Of a stretch of 64,000 nucleotides of DNA, positions 32,900-45,035 are shown in pieces; within the stretch, counting starts at the first letter, position 1, and each line of letters opens with the position of its first letter. A program made the translations under genes and the position numbers. The notes beneath the pieces were generated by a model. That model was not told the DNA's origin and made no database searches. It was given only the letters and a program-made list of their open reading frames with translations. The stretch lies in assembly GCA_948567375.1 (NCBI GenBank), contig OX419758.1, forward strand, positions 41,183,473 to 41,247,472. The letters run 5' to 3'. Source of the DNA: Lunularia cruciata. Taxonomy: Eukaryota > Streptophyta > Marchantiopsida > Lunulariales > Lunulariaceae.

Positions 32900-33720
32900 G
32901 GCTTGCTGGTTGAACTGATAGTCCATGGACAACAAAGGTAACAAGAGATCCCAATCTCCTAACTGACATCTCTGCAAACCATACTTCTGCAATACTCGCT
33001 TCACCATTTGAACCATCTTTGTGCTAAGCAATCTACCTTATGGTGATCTTTGGAGGTAGTATAATGATCAATCAAAGCCTTGTCACACAAGACTTGACAC
33101 TCTTCCAAGAACTTTCTACCTTGATCAGTCAAAACCTCAATTGGTGCACCAAAATGATTGAGAAGCTGATCCAAGAATGAGTAAGCCATCCCTTCATTGG
33201 ACTTGTTAGGAAGTGCCACCAACTCAATTCACTTAGAGAAGTGCTCCATCATAACCAAAACATACTGATGATGTCTCATAGTCAATGGTAAAGGTCAAGC
33301 AAAGTTCAAACTCCAATGGTAGCCCAACCCCATTATAGTTAATGGGTATAACTATAGTATAGTTAATGGCATATGAGCATTAAGTGATGGTCTAACTTGG
33401 TCACAAACCACACATCTGGCAACAAACTAATGTACATTAGTCTACATACTACACCAACAATAATGATTCTAGAGTAAGCTATATGTACACTTTACTCCAA
33501 AATGTTATACCTCCTCATGAGTATGATGGACCAACTGTGGTCTTTGAGATAGAAGTGGTACTACTTGCACTCTACCATCCTCCCATACACAAAGGATGTA
33601 TATACCCTCCAACTTGAACAATTTGGCTCATTGAAGAATATAGTATCTCTCCTTGGCCCGCAACTGCGCTACCCACAACACCAATGCAAAGATAATCCGT
33701 CATTAAGACATCATCATGAA
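32900..33720 (-). pseudogene. Integrase of element C
   Basis: A 73-codon open frame (33222 to 33001) reads MVALPNKSNEGMAYSFLD, FGAPIEVLTDQGRKFLEE (second catalytic Asp intact) and DHYTTSKDHHKVDCLAQRW (third catalytic region, Lys/Asp in place of the usual Pro/Glu residues). Upstream lie the zinc-region remnants near 33430-33540 and the VVGSAVAGQG spacer. Stops interrupt it. Confidence 0.82.
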
Positions 33721-34034
33721 TGTCTTGCTAAACTATACCACTATCTACACTCTTAGGATGTATGGCCTCAATAACTCCTCCTATATGCATTAAGATAGAT
33801 ACCACCAAAGCCTTAGATAATATACAAAGAAAGTTAAATGCATGCCAACCTAGTACCATCTCCTCATTTGCCTCACCTTGCCAACATGCTTTGATTTTGA
33901 TATTGCTGGTTGGGACATGGGTATCTACTCAACCCATTTGCAGCATGGTCACCATTCCAGGTTTGTGAATAACCATGAAATCATACTCAAGTGGTGATGC
34001 TTATTGACTACATCCTACACTACTTTGCCAAGCC
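33721..34034 (-). pseudogene. RNase H tail of element C after an RT/RNase H deletion
   Basis: Reads HEYDFMVIHKPGMVT near 33950-33995, the conserved end of RNase H. Immediately upstream is the C-terminus of the methyltransferase, so the RT and most of RNase H (about 1.5-2 kb in element B) are deleted. Confidence 0.75.
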
Positions 34035-34975
34035 AAGGCTCATAATTCAGGTCAAACAATTTAGGTCCATAGCCTGACCAAAAATTTGATGCTTGAATGC
34101 CTCTAACACTATTCTAATAATGATAATATTGGTACAAAAATGCATTGCCCGCTCCCTCTCATCAACATTGGGCTCCACTAATTGCTATAATTATGAGTCC
34201 CAAACAAGTCCAAGTCCTCCCTTTTGAAAAGCATGAGAGCTTGGGAAACTCATAAGTGTAGGTAAAGTGGCTTTGGGCTGTCCAACAAGGTTCATGATTG
34301 CCATAAGTGACCTATCAGTCACTACTACCATCTGAGACTAATGCCCAATATCCAAGATGTCATCAACCATAAGGTGGTCTAGTCATTGAATCTTATCATA
34401 AACACGTTGTAGAACCTCTCTAGGTAAGAGGTCCATCTACCAAAGACAAAGACAATGAGCCTATGATCCCACTCTGGCTACATCCAACAACACGGCAAGT
34501 CCCATCTAAGTATGGACCTGATGTGTACTTGCCACCACTTGAGTGCAAGAATCACCCATCAAAGGGATGTTCTCCAAAATGTAGGTTGGAGAAACACACT
34601 GATGAACCTAGAGATGTTGTAGGATACATAAGATTTCCCAAAACACACCAAAATAGGGATCTTGGAGACCTTGACCTCAACCAACATGTATGTCCCTAAC
34701 ATGGCCATCCAAATATCACCAAATGAATAGGACCATATCTCTCCATGTCTTGCACCCCTAGCAAGTCAACGTCTATTGATAGGATCTTCTGGTAACCATG
34801 ATTGTTGACATTGGTAATAACTCTAGATACCAATGTGCCACATGATGTAGGGAGACTTGCCGAGCAGTCTCATCTCTCTCTACATACAAGTACCTTTGTA
34901 CTCAAATACCTACATGTAATATCATAACTAGTCCAGTGTTAATCCCACCAAACAACTCCAATAAACATACTCCGT
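34035..34975 (-). pseudogene. C5-cytosine DNA methyltransferase domain within the gypsy polyprotein (element C)
   Basis: Motif I reads GVCLLELFGGINTG with ELFGG...TG at 34932-34958, close to the canonical ELFAG.G.G. Then come YLYVERDETARQVSLHH near 34840-34890, motif IV WPC with the catalytic Cys codon at 34699-34701 (the next Gln is a tag stop), and motif VI YILEN with ENI at 34566-34574. VLLDVARVGS follows near 34475, VDDILDIG near 34350, and GQPKATLPTLMSFPSSHAF near 34230-34285. The end reads LVEPNVDERERAM near 34145-34185 and FGQAMDLNCLT near 34050-34085, matching motifs IX-X (GQAM). The frame is nearly continuous over long stretches, better than in element B. Domain size is about 310 residues, located between protease and the RT deletion. 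Confidence 0.9.
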
Positions 34976-35079
34976 CTATTAGATACTACTAAGCAATGAG
35001 TGAGGTATCTAAAGGTGACAATGTGATAGACTTTGGAGGCTCATCCTCACACTGGTCTCTTGGTGGTATAGAGGCTCCA

Positions 35080-36140
35080 ATCCAAGCTTGTTGCACCAAC
35101 TGATCCGCATGTTGCTATAATGCCTCCTTGGAACTCCACAATGGAACATCCAAGGTGGATAGAACAATCCCAATCATACTACAAATCTGAGTGATCTCCT
35201 CTGGTACTGGAGTATCCTTTGTATGGGCATTTCCCTCCAATAAGTCACCATGCCAAGTAATAGAACCATTGAAGGTTGAAATTGATGCCGCCATCGTCCT
35301 TGACTATAGTGAGCCAAAATTACCACTATTAAAGCATATTGGTAAGCAACATGCACGTCCTTCACTTGACTGCCAATCTGGTCTATAGGAGGTTTTTTCT
35401 CCCAATAGTCAATACTAAAACCCATGGGGTACATTATTGTTCCACCAACTAGCACATCAAATGACTCAACTACTGTTGCAATAGCTTGAGCTTTTACCAC
35501 AAAGCTATTAGTTAGATGACCTGGCTGAATCTGGACAATGAGCTCTCCACATGGGATGTACTATGTAGAACCACCCCCTAGAGATGTTTGGATTTGAAAT
35601 GAACACCTCTCCACATTGATCTTCCGTAGCTCTAGACCATCAACTACAACCTTCCACAACATAAAAGGTTGCATACTAGAGTTTAAGAAGACACTCTGGG
35701 ATATATAGACCTTCCTAAAAGGTCCCACTAAATGGAAAATCCCCCTTTGGTTATCCAATATGACAACTCCAGGAGTGAACTGTGCTCTCTCAAAAGTAGG
35801 TCTAGTTGGTAACTCCTCCAATCTAACAACTATTGCCTACCATAAACCATTGGTTGTTGACCAGATCTCATGCTCCTCAACCAAGTTAGCTCCATCATCA
35901 ACCACTTATGTTCCAATAGTATGAACCACATCATCCTTATTCTCACAAAGTGTGGCAACCAACCAAAACAATGGAGTTGGGTCAACTCCTAATGTAAACA
36001 TGTCATTGGTTGAGAATAAAGGGAAGTGCGTAATCAATTGACCCGCCCCCAACATTGAGCTAGACTAAATTGGTGTAGTAGTAGGTGGCTGACCAACATC
36101 TAGTTTATTATATGCTTCATCACCACCTACCACACTTGCA
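35080..36140 (-). pseudogene. Protease region of element C
   Basis: An open frame (35821 to 35561) reads RAQFTPGVVILDNQRG; a later frame (35500 to 35174) reads VESFDVLVGGTIMYPMGFSIDYW. The FDVLVG..(L/M)YP.G..IDYW stretch is the C-terminal end of a retropepsin-like domain that I associate with gypsy elements of this type, preceding the methyltransferase. The active-site Asp was not placed. Element B has lost the second frame by deletion. Confidence 0.6.
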
Positions 36141-36304
36141 CTAGGACGTCTAGGAACTATGGATATCATCTATAGTGCCTCAGAGAGTGTACAAGACTGG
36201 GGGAATCTGACCTATCTACCAGGCTCTAGGTCCAAGTCCATTAATGCTCCTCTAGGCTTTGGAGCACATACTGCACTCCTAGTCAATACAACAAATGCAT
36301 TTAC

Positions 36305-37850
36305 TTATGTTGCTCCACACATGAAGTCCAAGTCATCTCTATCACCAACATAAGAGGTGGAAGCCTCAACATCCAAATCTGATCTCCTCTGAGCAATGGC
36401 CATGCTAGCCAATCTTTGCTCCAATTGTTCAATCCAAGTAGCCATGTCTATATCAAAAGTAAGGGTAGGTACTACACCCTTACCTGAGGTTGATCCTCTA
36501 CCACCACGGTCTCCATGACTTGGAGCTGCTCTACCACCTGACATAGCAACCCTCCCACTTCGTAACTTAGGGTGAAGGTCAAAACATTGGTCACTAGTGT
36601 AACCAAATCTATGGCAATGGTCACACAATCTTTATGTTGGATGTGATGCACCAAAGGTATTATGTCCATTGCCCTGAGTGCAATCTCTCTTGAGGTCCAC
36701 CACAAGTCCAACAAGTAACACCACAATTGATTGGTTGTTGTTGACCTAAAAATGAAGGTAAAGGTCAAGCTACACTAGGCCCTCCACTTGCTCTATGGGA
36801 TCTAGACTGTCTACTCTGCCCTTGGAAGCCAACATGGCATGGAGCACTTTGTTGCACTCTGGAAGAAGTAATAGTTGTGGACAAGATTTCCTTACCAAAT
36901 CTAGATATCACCACTCTCTCTCCACCATGTTGAGCTCATTATGCTCAGCCAAACCAAAACCATTGCCAAAGTAGGTGAAGTAGCTTATAACAACATATCA
37001 TCAAATACTCTATGTCATAACTCCCTATCTAGAATCCCATACCAAAATTGGACTGCTTGGGCCTCAATAACTCCTTGAGTAAAACTGATCAATCATCTCA
37101 TACAAGTGCATGCCTTGGTACTACACCACCTCTTGTAGTACCTCTACTTGTAGTAGCACCATCTCCAATAGATCCACCAATGCTAGTGGAGCTAGAACTC
37201 ATGGGTATTGCCAATCTCTAGAAACCAAGCTTGAAAAGAGCTCTCTTGAACTCATGATAGTTGTTCATTGGTGGTCCAAATGTTAAAACAACCCCTTAAA
37301 TGCCATGAAGCATGTGAAAAAAATTCAAGTTCCATATCTATTGCAGATCATATTAACTATCAAACTCTTGGATGAAGTCTTCCAACTCAATGGTACCCAT
37401 CGTACTAGAGTCACACTTGGGGCCTTTGAGGCCCCATAAATCTTGTCCATGTCTCACAACAATGGTACGGATACACCAAGTGCACTCTTCATTGAATCAA
37501 CTCCTATATCAAACTCCAACTTAGAGTCAATCTCCTCCCTCATTGGGAATTGAGATACAAGCTGATATTGAGCACCACTTTGGGTAAACCCACTATGTAT
37601 TGTCATGATATCTCCTCGAGAATCCCCAAAAAACTCCATTGTGACAAAGTAACTCAAACCGCAACCATAACCACTGCAAGTGTCCCACCAAGAATCACCA
37701 TCAAGTACCAAAACCAACCAAACACCACCCACTAATGTAGCTCTAACTACAACAACTACACTAGGAAAGTGCAACCTATAACTTGCAATCACAACACACA
37801 CTCTCACGATCTGCAAGTCAATACTTTTTGCCTCACCAAAGAGAAACAAG
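36305..37850 (-). pseudogene. Gag of element C with two zinc knuckles
   Basis: The second knuckle, CDHCHRFGYTSDQC (C-x2-C-x4-Y-x4-C, His replaced by Tyr), is encoded at 36584-36625. The first, CWTCGGPQERDC near 36680-36716, has lost its His. Downstream, WIEQLEQRLASMAIAQRRSD matches element B. The capsid start near 37620 (FFGDSRGD) also matches B. The 131-codon open frame at 37454-37849 covers the N-terminus. Confidence 0.78.
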
Positions 37851-37869
37851 TTGTTTGACTGGTCATCAC

Positions 37870-38540
37870 TCTAACCTCACTAACAAGAGCACACTAGAGC
37901 ACCAATGCTCTAAAGTCAAGGCACCTCACACACACATGGTGCACATACAAGAAATATAGAATAGAGAGAGTCAAATCACAATAAGGCTAAGCAAAACATT
38001 CCATCTCATAAATCAATATCGGACTAACTCTACCACTATTTGGTACTTGATATAATTGGAGTATCTATCTACTTCCTAAGCTACAAGGATCCAAGAATGG
38101 GATCAAACTTCCTTTTGCCAAAATCTAACATAAATCCTTTACCAAATTTAATGTAAATCTGACATAAACTCTAACGTAAATCTAACATAAATGGTTGACC
38201 ACCAAATTCTTTGCTAAATCTTCACTTGAGCCAAATTGGAAAGATGTGGATCTCCAAATTTCTAATTTGTGGGAATGGGTCCCCAAATCCATCTTCAATT
38301 TTTCATTTTGAGCTCAACTCGCACTAAATTGGTCTTGCTTTCACCTCTTAAGCTCAAAATGAACATTATTGCTTGAAATTGACTCTATTCTCAAGGAAAT
38401 TTGGCCAATTCTTCTGCACACAATCACTCTTAGGGAAATTTGAAACATGATCAAGGTACCAACAATCAACCAGGCTTGGAGATATCTCCAACATCTTCAG
38501 TTCCTACACTTGATTTCCCTTTGACTCTCACTTCTCTGAT
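37870..38540 (-). other. Leader of element C
   Basis: Aligns with the leader of element B but lacks the roughly 400-bp tRNA-like insert. Immediately after the LTR the minus strand reads ATCAGAGAAGTGAGAG, a decayed tRNA-Met primer site. Confidence 0.6.
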
Positions 38541-38991
38541 GTAATTAGTTCTTCATTAACTTGAATCAACTCAAATAAAATCAATACTTGATCATTCACT
38601 CAACCATCTACAAACAACTAGGCATTGATTACAATCAAGCCACACTTGTTCTAGCTAAGAGACTCTAGGTGATGCTCACCAGATTTTTGTCCACCGTAGC
38701 CAGGAACTCAAAGGCTTAACATCAAATATCTGAGCTCTCTAAGGATGCACTTCCAAGGTTTACCTCTGATTTTGACCTAGATCTCCAACCCTAATGGTCC
38801 CACTAAGGATACACCTGATGGTGTGAACGGAGCAAGTGATGGTGTGCCCCACCATGTAATCAGTACCCTGATATGAAATCTGACCGTCAACAAATAATCT
38901 ATGAGTAATCGCCAAAATACCTCAAAATACCAACACTACTACTCTAACATCCAAGCAATGTAGCTATGATGCTCCAAATGGCAGGGCAAAT
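38541..38991 (-). repeat. 5' LTR (block a) of element C
   Basis: Block a only, ending GAAGAACTAATTAC; it matches 6424-6874, 15040-15483 and 31559-32010. Block b is absent outside it. Confidence 0.75.
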
Positions 38992-41398
38992 GTCATATAG
39001 TTGATGGTTTGAGAAGGAAGTTGCATTTCACCTTTGCATTGTCATCTTACACCCAATTTATAGGATCAGATCATAATCTTTAGTACAATTTACCAAGATT
39101 TCAATAAAAAAAAGATTCAAAGATGTAGATAATTTACAAATGATAAGTCTAAATTTCATGTTGCATTCTAGAATTTGAGCCTTTTCAAAGTTTAGACTTT
39201 TTCTTTAAAGCTTCAAAGTTTAGACTAAAGCATAGGTCCAGACCATCGTTGAGCAGTCAAAATTTTAATATTTTCATAGTTTGTAGCTTTATTAAGGAGG
39301 CCCAAATTTCTACCACGATGCTCTAAAATCTTTTCTAGGCCCAAATAATCGTTTGGTAGTCTAGACTAGAGTCTTCCCGGAGTTTTTGTACCTTTCATAG
39401 TTGTTTTAAAAGTCTAGATCTCATAATAAAGCTCCGGATCTTAATCATACAAATGGATATTCTATACTTGGCCTATATTCTCTAGACATATAGACGTCAA
39501 ACCTCAAGAAACAAGGTCAGGACTCTTGTTGAGGTTTAGATTCTCATATTGATCTCCCAAGGGAGAACCAAACAATATTTATATTCAAGTTTTAAGATTT
39601 AGGTTACAAGAGGTGCCAGTTACAGTCACGTGCGTACCTTAGATGGATCATCTAAACCCAACCATTCCAAGTTTTGAATTCAGTTTTTATAAATTCTTCC
39701 AAGGAAGGATAAATGCAGTATTTTTCTTGAGCAATATTAATACTTGTTTAGCTTAACAAATGTGTTCATGAGTGGAACTCATATTGACATGTATATCTTT
39801 CTTTCTGCAATTTTCACCTTCCGGTCTAAAGTCTATTTCATTCTTCCATATTTTTGCCTAAAGGAAAGACAAATGATCTCTCTCTCTAATGCATATTTAT
39901 CCAAAGTGATGTAACTGCGTTTATGTTGGCGTTTATGTTGCGTTTATGTTTATGTTGACATTTTACAGGGACGTTTTCATGAAGCACATGGCAACCTTGA
40001 CCATGCACATATACATTTGATAGATTATGTCATACAGGTGATCTCAATGAGCATAGGGAAAGACCATTCGTATTGAAACTTACTATTAATGACCTAATTG
40101 ATTTGGCATTGTACCAAATCAATTGTATATGCAACAAATGAGCATTGAGTCAGTTCATCCTATAGGGCAAATTTGACCTGCGTACACACCAAAGTGACTA
40201 ACTCCATAAACGGTTACCTCATTACAACCCGCTTCCCACCTTTACATCTAAATTTCACACTTGTTGTACATGTAACTCCCATTATGATTCTCTCTTGAAA
40301 ATGAAGATCAGTAGAGAACCGATCACCCTTGCTTTGAACCCTTAGTTTTTAAATTTTGTATAAGCCTACTCTTTTCTTACACCCAAACCAAGACACATCT
40401 AGAGCATTTGTTGTCTTTCCGCTGTTTTCTGATCTCATATGCAAATTTTGCATAGTATCTCATGTCTAATTTTGGCACAAGTAGCGAACTACTAGATAAT
40501 GGTCTTATCTTCAGATCCAAATAATGGAATTCCATGTTTAAGTTATGACGCCGGTTTCAAGAGAAAATTAAAGTGTAACCCCTTCCCAAGTCTTGGTGTC
40601 GACCATTATGAGTAGTAACCGCCATAAAGTACATGCTTTTACTACCTCTTGTTAGGTTAAGTATTAGAAAGAAAAGGCCGAGCCAAATAGTTTACCCAAT
40701 AGGAAGAATAAGAGGTAGTACAAGGCACTGAACTGCGCGAATAACAAGAAAAATAAGCATAAAGTTTGAAGAGAAGGGTAAAATCTAAGTCAAAGGAAAA
40801 AGAACAAGAATCAACCCAGGCCAAGATCTACGTAGCCTACTACTAAACTATATCATAAAGGTCTACAGATATATTTATAGATGTGGTGGAAGTGTGCAAC
40901 TAAAATATATCATAAAGATCAACTGACATATTTCTAGACGGGGTGGAAGTTTCCTAGACATGATGACGTTCCCTCCTGTTGCATGCCTATGTAGACACAT
41001 TGCTTGAGAACAATAGAGGGTAATCAAGACTCTGTACCTCAAACACAGCAGAGGATCCATATTTGCCTTGTAAGGTTTTGGGAATATTAATTTAAAAAGT
41101 TTTATGGGTAACACATAAAAGTTTGATGAGCAGTCAGGTTGAGGGTACACAAGAAAATTACAAGAGCTCTGTACATTGCCATAAATTTTGTATCGGTATT
41201 CTATAATGCCAGGGGTTTCTATGGTTAAGAGTAATGCTCATAAATCTTAATTAAGCCTCATTAAATATTAATTAGTGGACGTAGAATTGAAGCCATTGAT
41301 TGACCAAGGCCATTAATTAATCTGGATTCAAAATTGACCACTGGGCTCTCCCATGCTAAAGAGAAACTGCACTAAACATTCATTCATAATCTTCTTCT
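38992..41398. other. No gene seen
   Basis: Mixed sequence with imperfect (GCGTTTATGTTG) repeats at 39917-39958. A 91-codon open frame at 40875-41150 (minus) has no recognisable motif. Confidence 0.4.
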
Positions 41399-41517
41399 GA
41401 ATTAATGAATGCCTTCTTGAACCTTCTCAATTAGTTAATACCTCCTCAAACCTTCACCAATTAGTTAATACCTCCTCAAACCTTGCCCAATTAGTGAATG
41501 CCTCCTCAAAGAAGAGA
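41399..41517. repeat. Imperfect 30-bp tandem repeat, four units
   Basis: Units of the type AATTAGTTAATACCTCCTCA followed by AACCTTCACC repeat with a 30-bp period. Confidence 0.85.
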
Positions 41518-42038
41518 CTAGAATTGGTGAATCTCATAATCCAAGAATGCTATGCACAAGTACTCATCCATTGCTCCGCTACAAAATCATGAAATCCATC
41601 CAAGGAATTACAAATAAGATGATAAGGAGTGATCTTGATGAAAGATATGACATGAACAATGATTTTCATGTGAAGAAGACCAAGAGGATGGAACATTATA
41701 TTTGTTGTTTAGGTGGTGGAATTTCATACATATTTCTTGGTATTTGCAATGTAGGATTCAAAGTGCTTACAGTTTTGAGTATATCTTGAAATTATTCCAT
41801 AAATTGAATTTTGTTGCATTTAGACAATTAGAGAGGATAGATATTTCTCATTTAAATCTTTAGTGGATTTTATAAAAGAGCATAGTTTGTTTAAGAATTT
41901 TTCCTTTAGAAACCAAACCCTAATGTGGATCCAAGTAGCTCTTCCTCTAGATAAATTTGAGCAGAAGGGAAATGGTGCTTCTATAGCAAGGGATTTGAAT
42001 ATTTGGGAGGTTAGTATTAGATCAAAAGTGAGATTTAC

Positions 42039-42894
42039 TAATAGAGTAATGATAGTAATTATCTTTGTCCTTGGGAAAGAGGTGAAGCGGCCAAACAGTA
42101 AGGAGAGAGCACAAATATTGATAGTTTTTTCACAATTAGTAGATTACACTCTTTTTTCCTTGGTACAAAAAACTACAATCGATGTAGAAATCTACTTTAG
42201 CTAAAAAGGGTTTTATTTTGTAAATAGTCAAGTGGAATGTGATGACACAAAAGGAAAATAATACATTTTATAGGAAGTAAGTGTCAAGAGTGTATATTTG
42301 TTCAGTTTTGCTTTAAGCTAGTGATTCCTTTGCCAATTAATTGTAGATCATTTGGATTTGTTCATGATTAAGTTTTTATTTTTTTATAGTTTCCCAACTA
42401 TGTTGTGATCATGCAATGCTATGACTTGCTTGCAAAGTTCTCTTATTTGGAGTGATTCAAATGTGAGTAATAGAGTAATGATAGTAATTATCTTTGTCCT
42501 TGGGAAAGAGGTGAAGCGGCCAAACAGTAAGGAGAGAGCACAAATATTGATAGTTTTTTCACAATTAGTAGATTACACTCTTTTTTCCTTGGTACAAAAA
42601 CCTACAATCGATGTAGAAATCTACTTTAGCTAAAAAGGGTTTTATTTTGTAAATAGTCAAGTGGAATGTGATGACACAAAAGGAAAATAATACATTTTAT
42701 AGGAAGTAAGTGTCAAGAGTGTATATTTGTTCAGTTTTGCTTTAAGCTAGTGATTCCTTTGCCAATTAATTGTAGATCATTTGGATTTGTTCATGATTAA
42801 GTTTTTATTTTTTTATAGTTTCCCAACTATGTTGTGATCATGCAATGCTATGACTTGCTTGCAAAGTTCTCTTATTTGGAGTGATTCAAATGTG
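42039..42894. repeat. Near-identical 429-bp tandem duplication
   Basis: 42039-42467 and 42468-42894 repeat with a constant 429-bp offset. I see one substitution (AAAAAACTAC versus AAAAACCTAC near 42168/42597). The open frames at 41863-42204 and 42421-42633 end in the same residues because of it; they match no known family. Confidence 0.92.
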
Positions 42895-44339
42895 CAAGGA
42901 GATTTTTCTTTGTTTGATTAATTGCATTACTTACTAGGGGATCTGAGCTATGTGTCAAGGTGTCACCTTGTTCCATCCTCAAACAAGCAAGCTCCCAAGA
43001 GAAGTCTTATTTCAACCAATGTAAAGCTTGTAGTTGGATCATACATGAATATTACTTAAGAGTTCTAAAGGCAAGATGGCATCCATTGAGAGAGGTCTGG
43101 TTAAGTTTAGTGACCCCTTGAGAAACTCAGATTTGTTAAAGTGGGTGACAAGATGTATAATTTTCAAAATTTTCATATTAACAAGTTAGATATATGGTTA
43201 GAAGAAGATGGTGATTTTGTAGAAGAGATAGATTCAAACATTGGAGGTCTTGTTAAGCCTCAAAAATAATATAATGAGGAGATTAGAAATAGATTGTTGC
43301 ATCATTGTTTGGCTATCAACCACCAACCAAGTGGTCTCTTGAATCCAAGAGTATAAATAAATTTTACGGTTTTGTGAATCATAGAATGTAAAAGATTCTC
43401 ATGGTTGGTCATATGATATATGTGTATTGAAATAGTGAAATTTATATACATGTTTGAGGAGAAGAGGTATACATGACCTTCGAGGAGAAGAGGTATATTT
43501 GAAAACCTATTTTTAAAGGAGTAAGGAGTTTCAATAATAGGTTGGGTAGCCATAAACATTCAAAAGATTTTATAGTCATTTAAAACAAATTTTATGGGGA
43601 CTTGGGAAGGGAAATTTTAGAAAATTTATGGTTATTCCATAGAATTCAATAAAAGGTTATGGAATCTATAAAGGATGATATATAAGGATTATGTTAATGA
43701 GTTCATTTGCAAAAATTAATTACCCTAATATGAATTTGGAACTTGGAGGAGTAAATTAATTTTTAGTCTCATTTTGTCATTCTATGTTTCACACTACAAA
43801 CTTGTTTTTGGTCAAGTCATGTTTATTTTTGGTCTTGTCAATCACATCTGTGAGAGTCATTGGTGGTCTCATTGGTCACATTCATAGTCAAGCAAAAGGT
43901 CATTATAGGGATAATGGGTCATGTTAGTAACATTTCTTGTGAAAGGAATGAAATGCATATGTGAATTTCCATATTTATGTTGATAGTCTTGAGTGCATTG
44001 CCTTTTTTGCATTGAGGATCCTATTGCACTTAGAATTGGGGAGACATTTTGACATTTAGTATTGTACTTTGTCTTTCTCTCTCCAAGAACACACCAGTTG
44101 CCTAGTTGTGGAGCTTACAAATAAGAGGTCATGTGTAGACCTATCACTAATAGTTTGAGTTGTTTGTTTGCCCAAGCACAAGAATCTTCTACCCTTGTTT
44201 CTAGTGTTCCTTCTATTGGGTAGAGGAGTAATAGACAACCTAACCTATCATCATAATGTACACTCTTGGTCTATTGATCATCACTTCTAGCATTACTAAT
44301 GAGAAATATACAACAAGCCTAAGCATAATACCCATATTG
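42895..44339. other. No gene seen
   Basis: Only a short direct repeat (GAGGAGAAGAGGTATA) near 43455-43495. Confidence 0.4.
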
Positions 44340-45035
44340 TGAGCCCAACTTATCTCTCACTCAAGATGAATCTCTGATAGCTACTAGGGTAAGAACTCAC
44401 CATGGATTAAGAAGGCAAAGAACCAAAATTCCATCACACTCCTCCAAGGCAAGAACTCCAAGGCACCTCCAAGACTCAAGCTATTATTCACTAGACAACT
44501 CAATGAGAGAGATATAGTTGCAACAGAAAGGATAATGAGTACCTCCTCACCCTTAGCTTATATACTTGTGAAAGAGTTACATCCCAATGTTACTAATTAC
44601 CATAGTAACTCAAGTTACTAGGCAAATAAAGTCTACAGTCTAAAGGAATATCCAAACTCATGGGAATAATCTTCTAAATATGTGATCTTATCTTAACCCA
44701 ACTACTAAGTTGAAGATTCCTTCACATGCAATATATTAGATTATAGAAGAATCCAAATCAAAAAGGTTTATGAGTTGAAGGGTTTTCAACTCTTTCTCAA
44801 AGCCAAACACCTAAGAACAATACCAAGTCAATACATTAGAATCCAAAATAGCGGTTCTCACTCTTTCACCTTCCTCTAAAGTTGAATCACCTTTATCTTG
44901 GCTATAACTAACTCTAGCTAATCATAGCTAATGTAGAAATTTTCTTTAACTCTATATAAATAATATCTCTTGACTATTTTTAATATATTTTAAATATCAT
45001 AACAGAGCATACATGCATCAATGGGTGTTATAACA
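44340..45035 (-). repeat. Isolated LTR of the element 2 family
   Basis: Matches 4571-5271 over its length, including the start (minus strand TGTTATAACACCCATTGATGC at 45035), a TATATAAGC box near 44555-44565 and the GCTCA end. No coding part of an element adjoins it and no target duplication is evident, so it is a solo LTR or a truncated end. Confidence 0.75.

Larger units (their letters stand above)
31462..38991 (-). mobile_element. Element C: second copy of the methyltransferase/PHD gypsy family
   Basis: Minus-strand sister of element B. Reading leftward: 5' LTR (38991-38541), leader, gag, protease region, DNA methyltransferase, a remnant of RNase H, integrase, PHD tail, block b, 3' LTR, block b'. 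The RT and most of RNase H are missing: the sequence jumps from the end of the methyltransferase (about 34035) to the RNase H tail (about 33985). Identical TGTCATAT at 31454-31461 and 38991-38998 may be a target duplication, but the exact ends are uncertain. Confidence 0.85.

Noticed and set aside
36472-36768. 98-codon minus-strand open frame
   Set aside because: Out-of-frame shadow of the gag zinc-knuckle frame of element C.
31454-38998. TGTCATAT at both ends of element C as a firm target duplication
   Set aside because: Ty3/gypsy duplications are usually 5 bp, and part of this sequence resembles the element start seen in B; kept only as possible.
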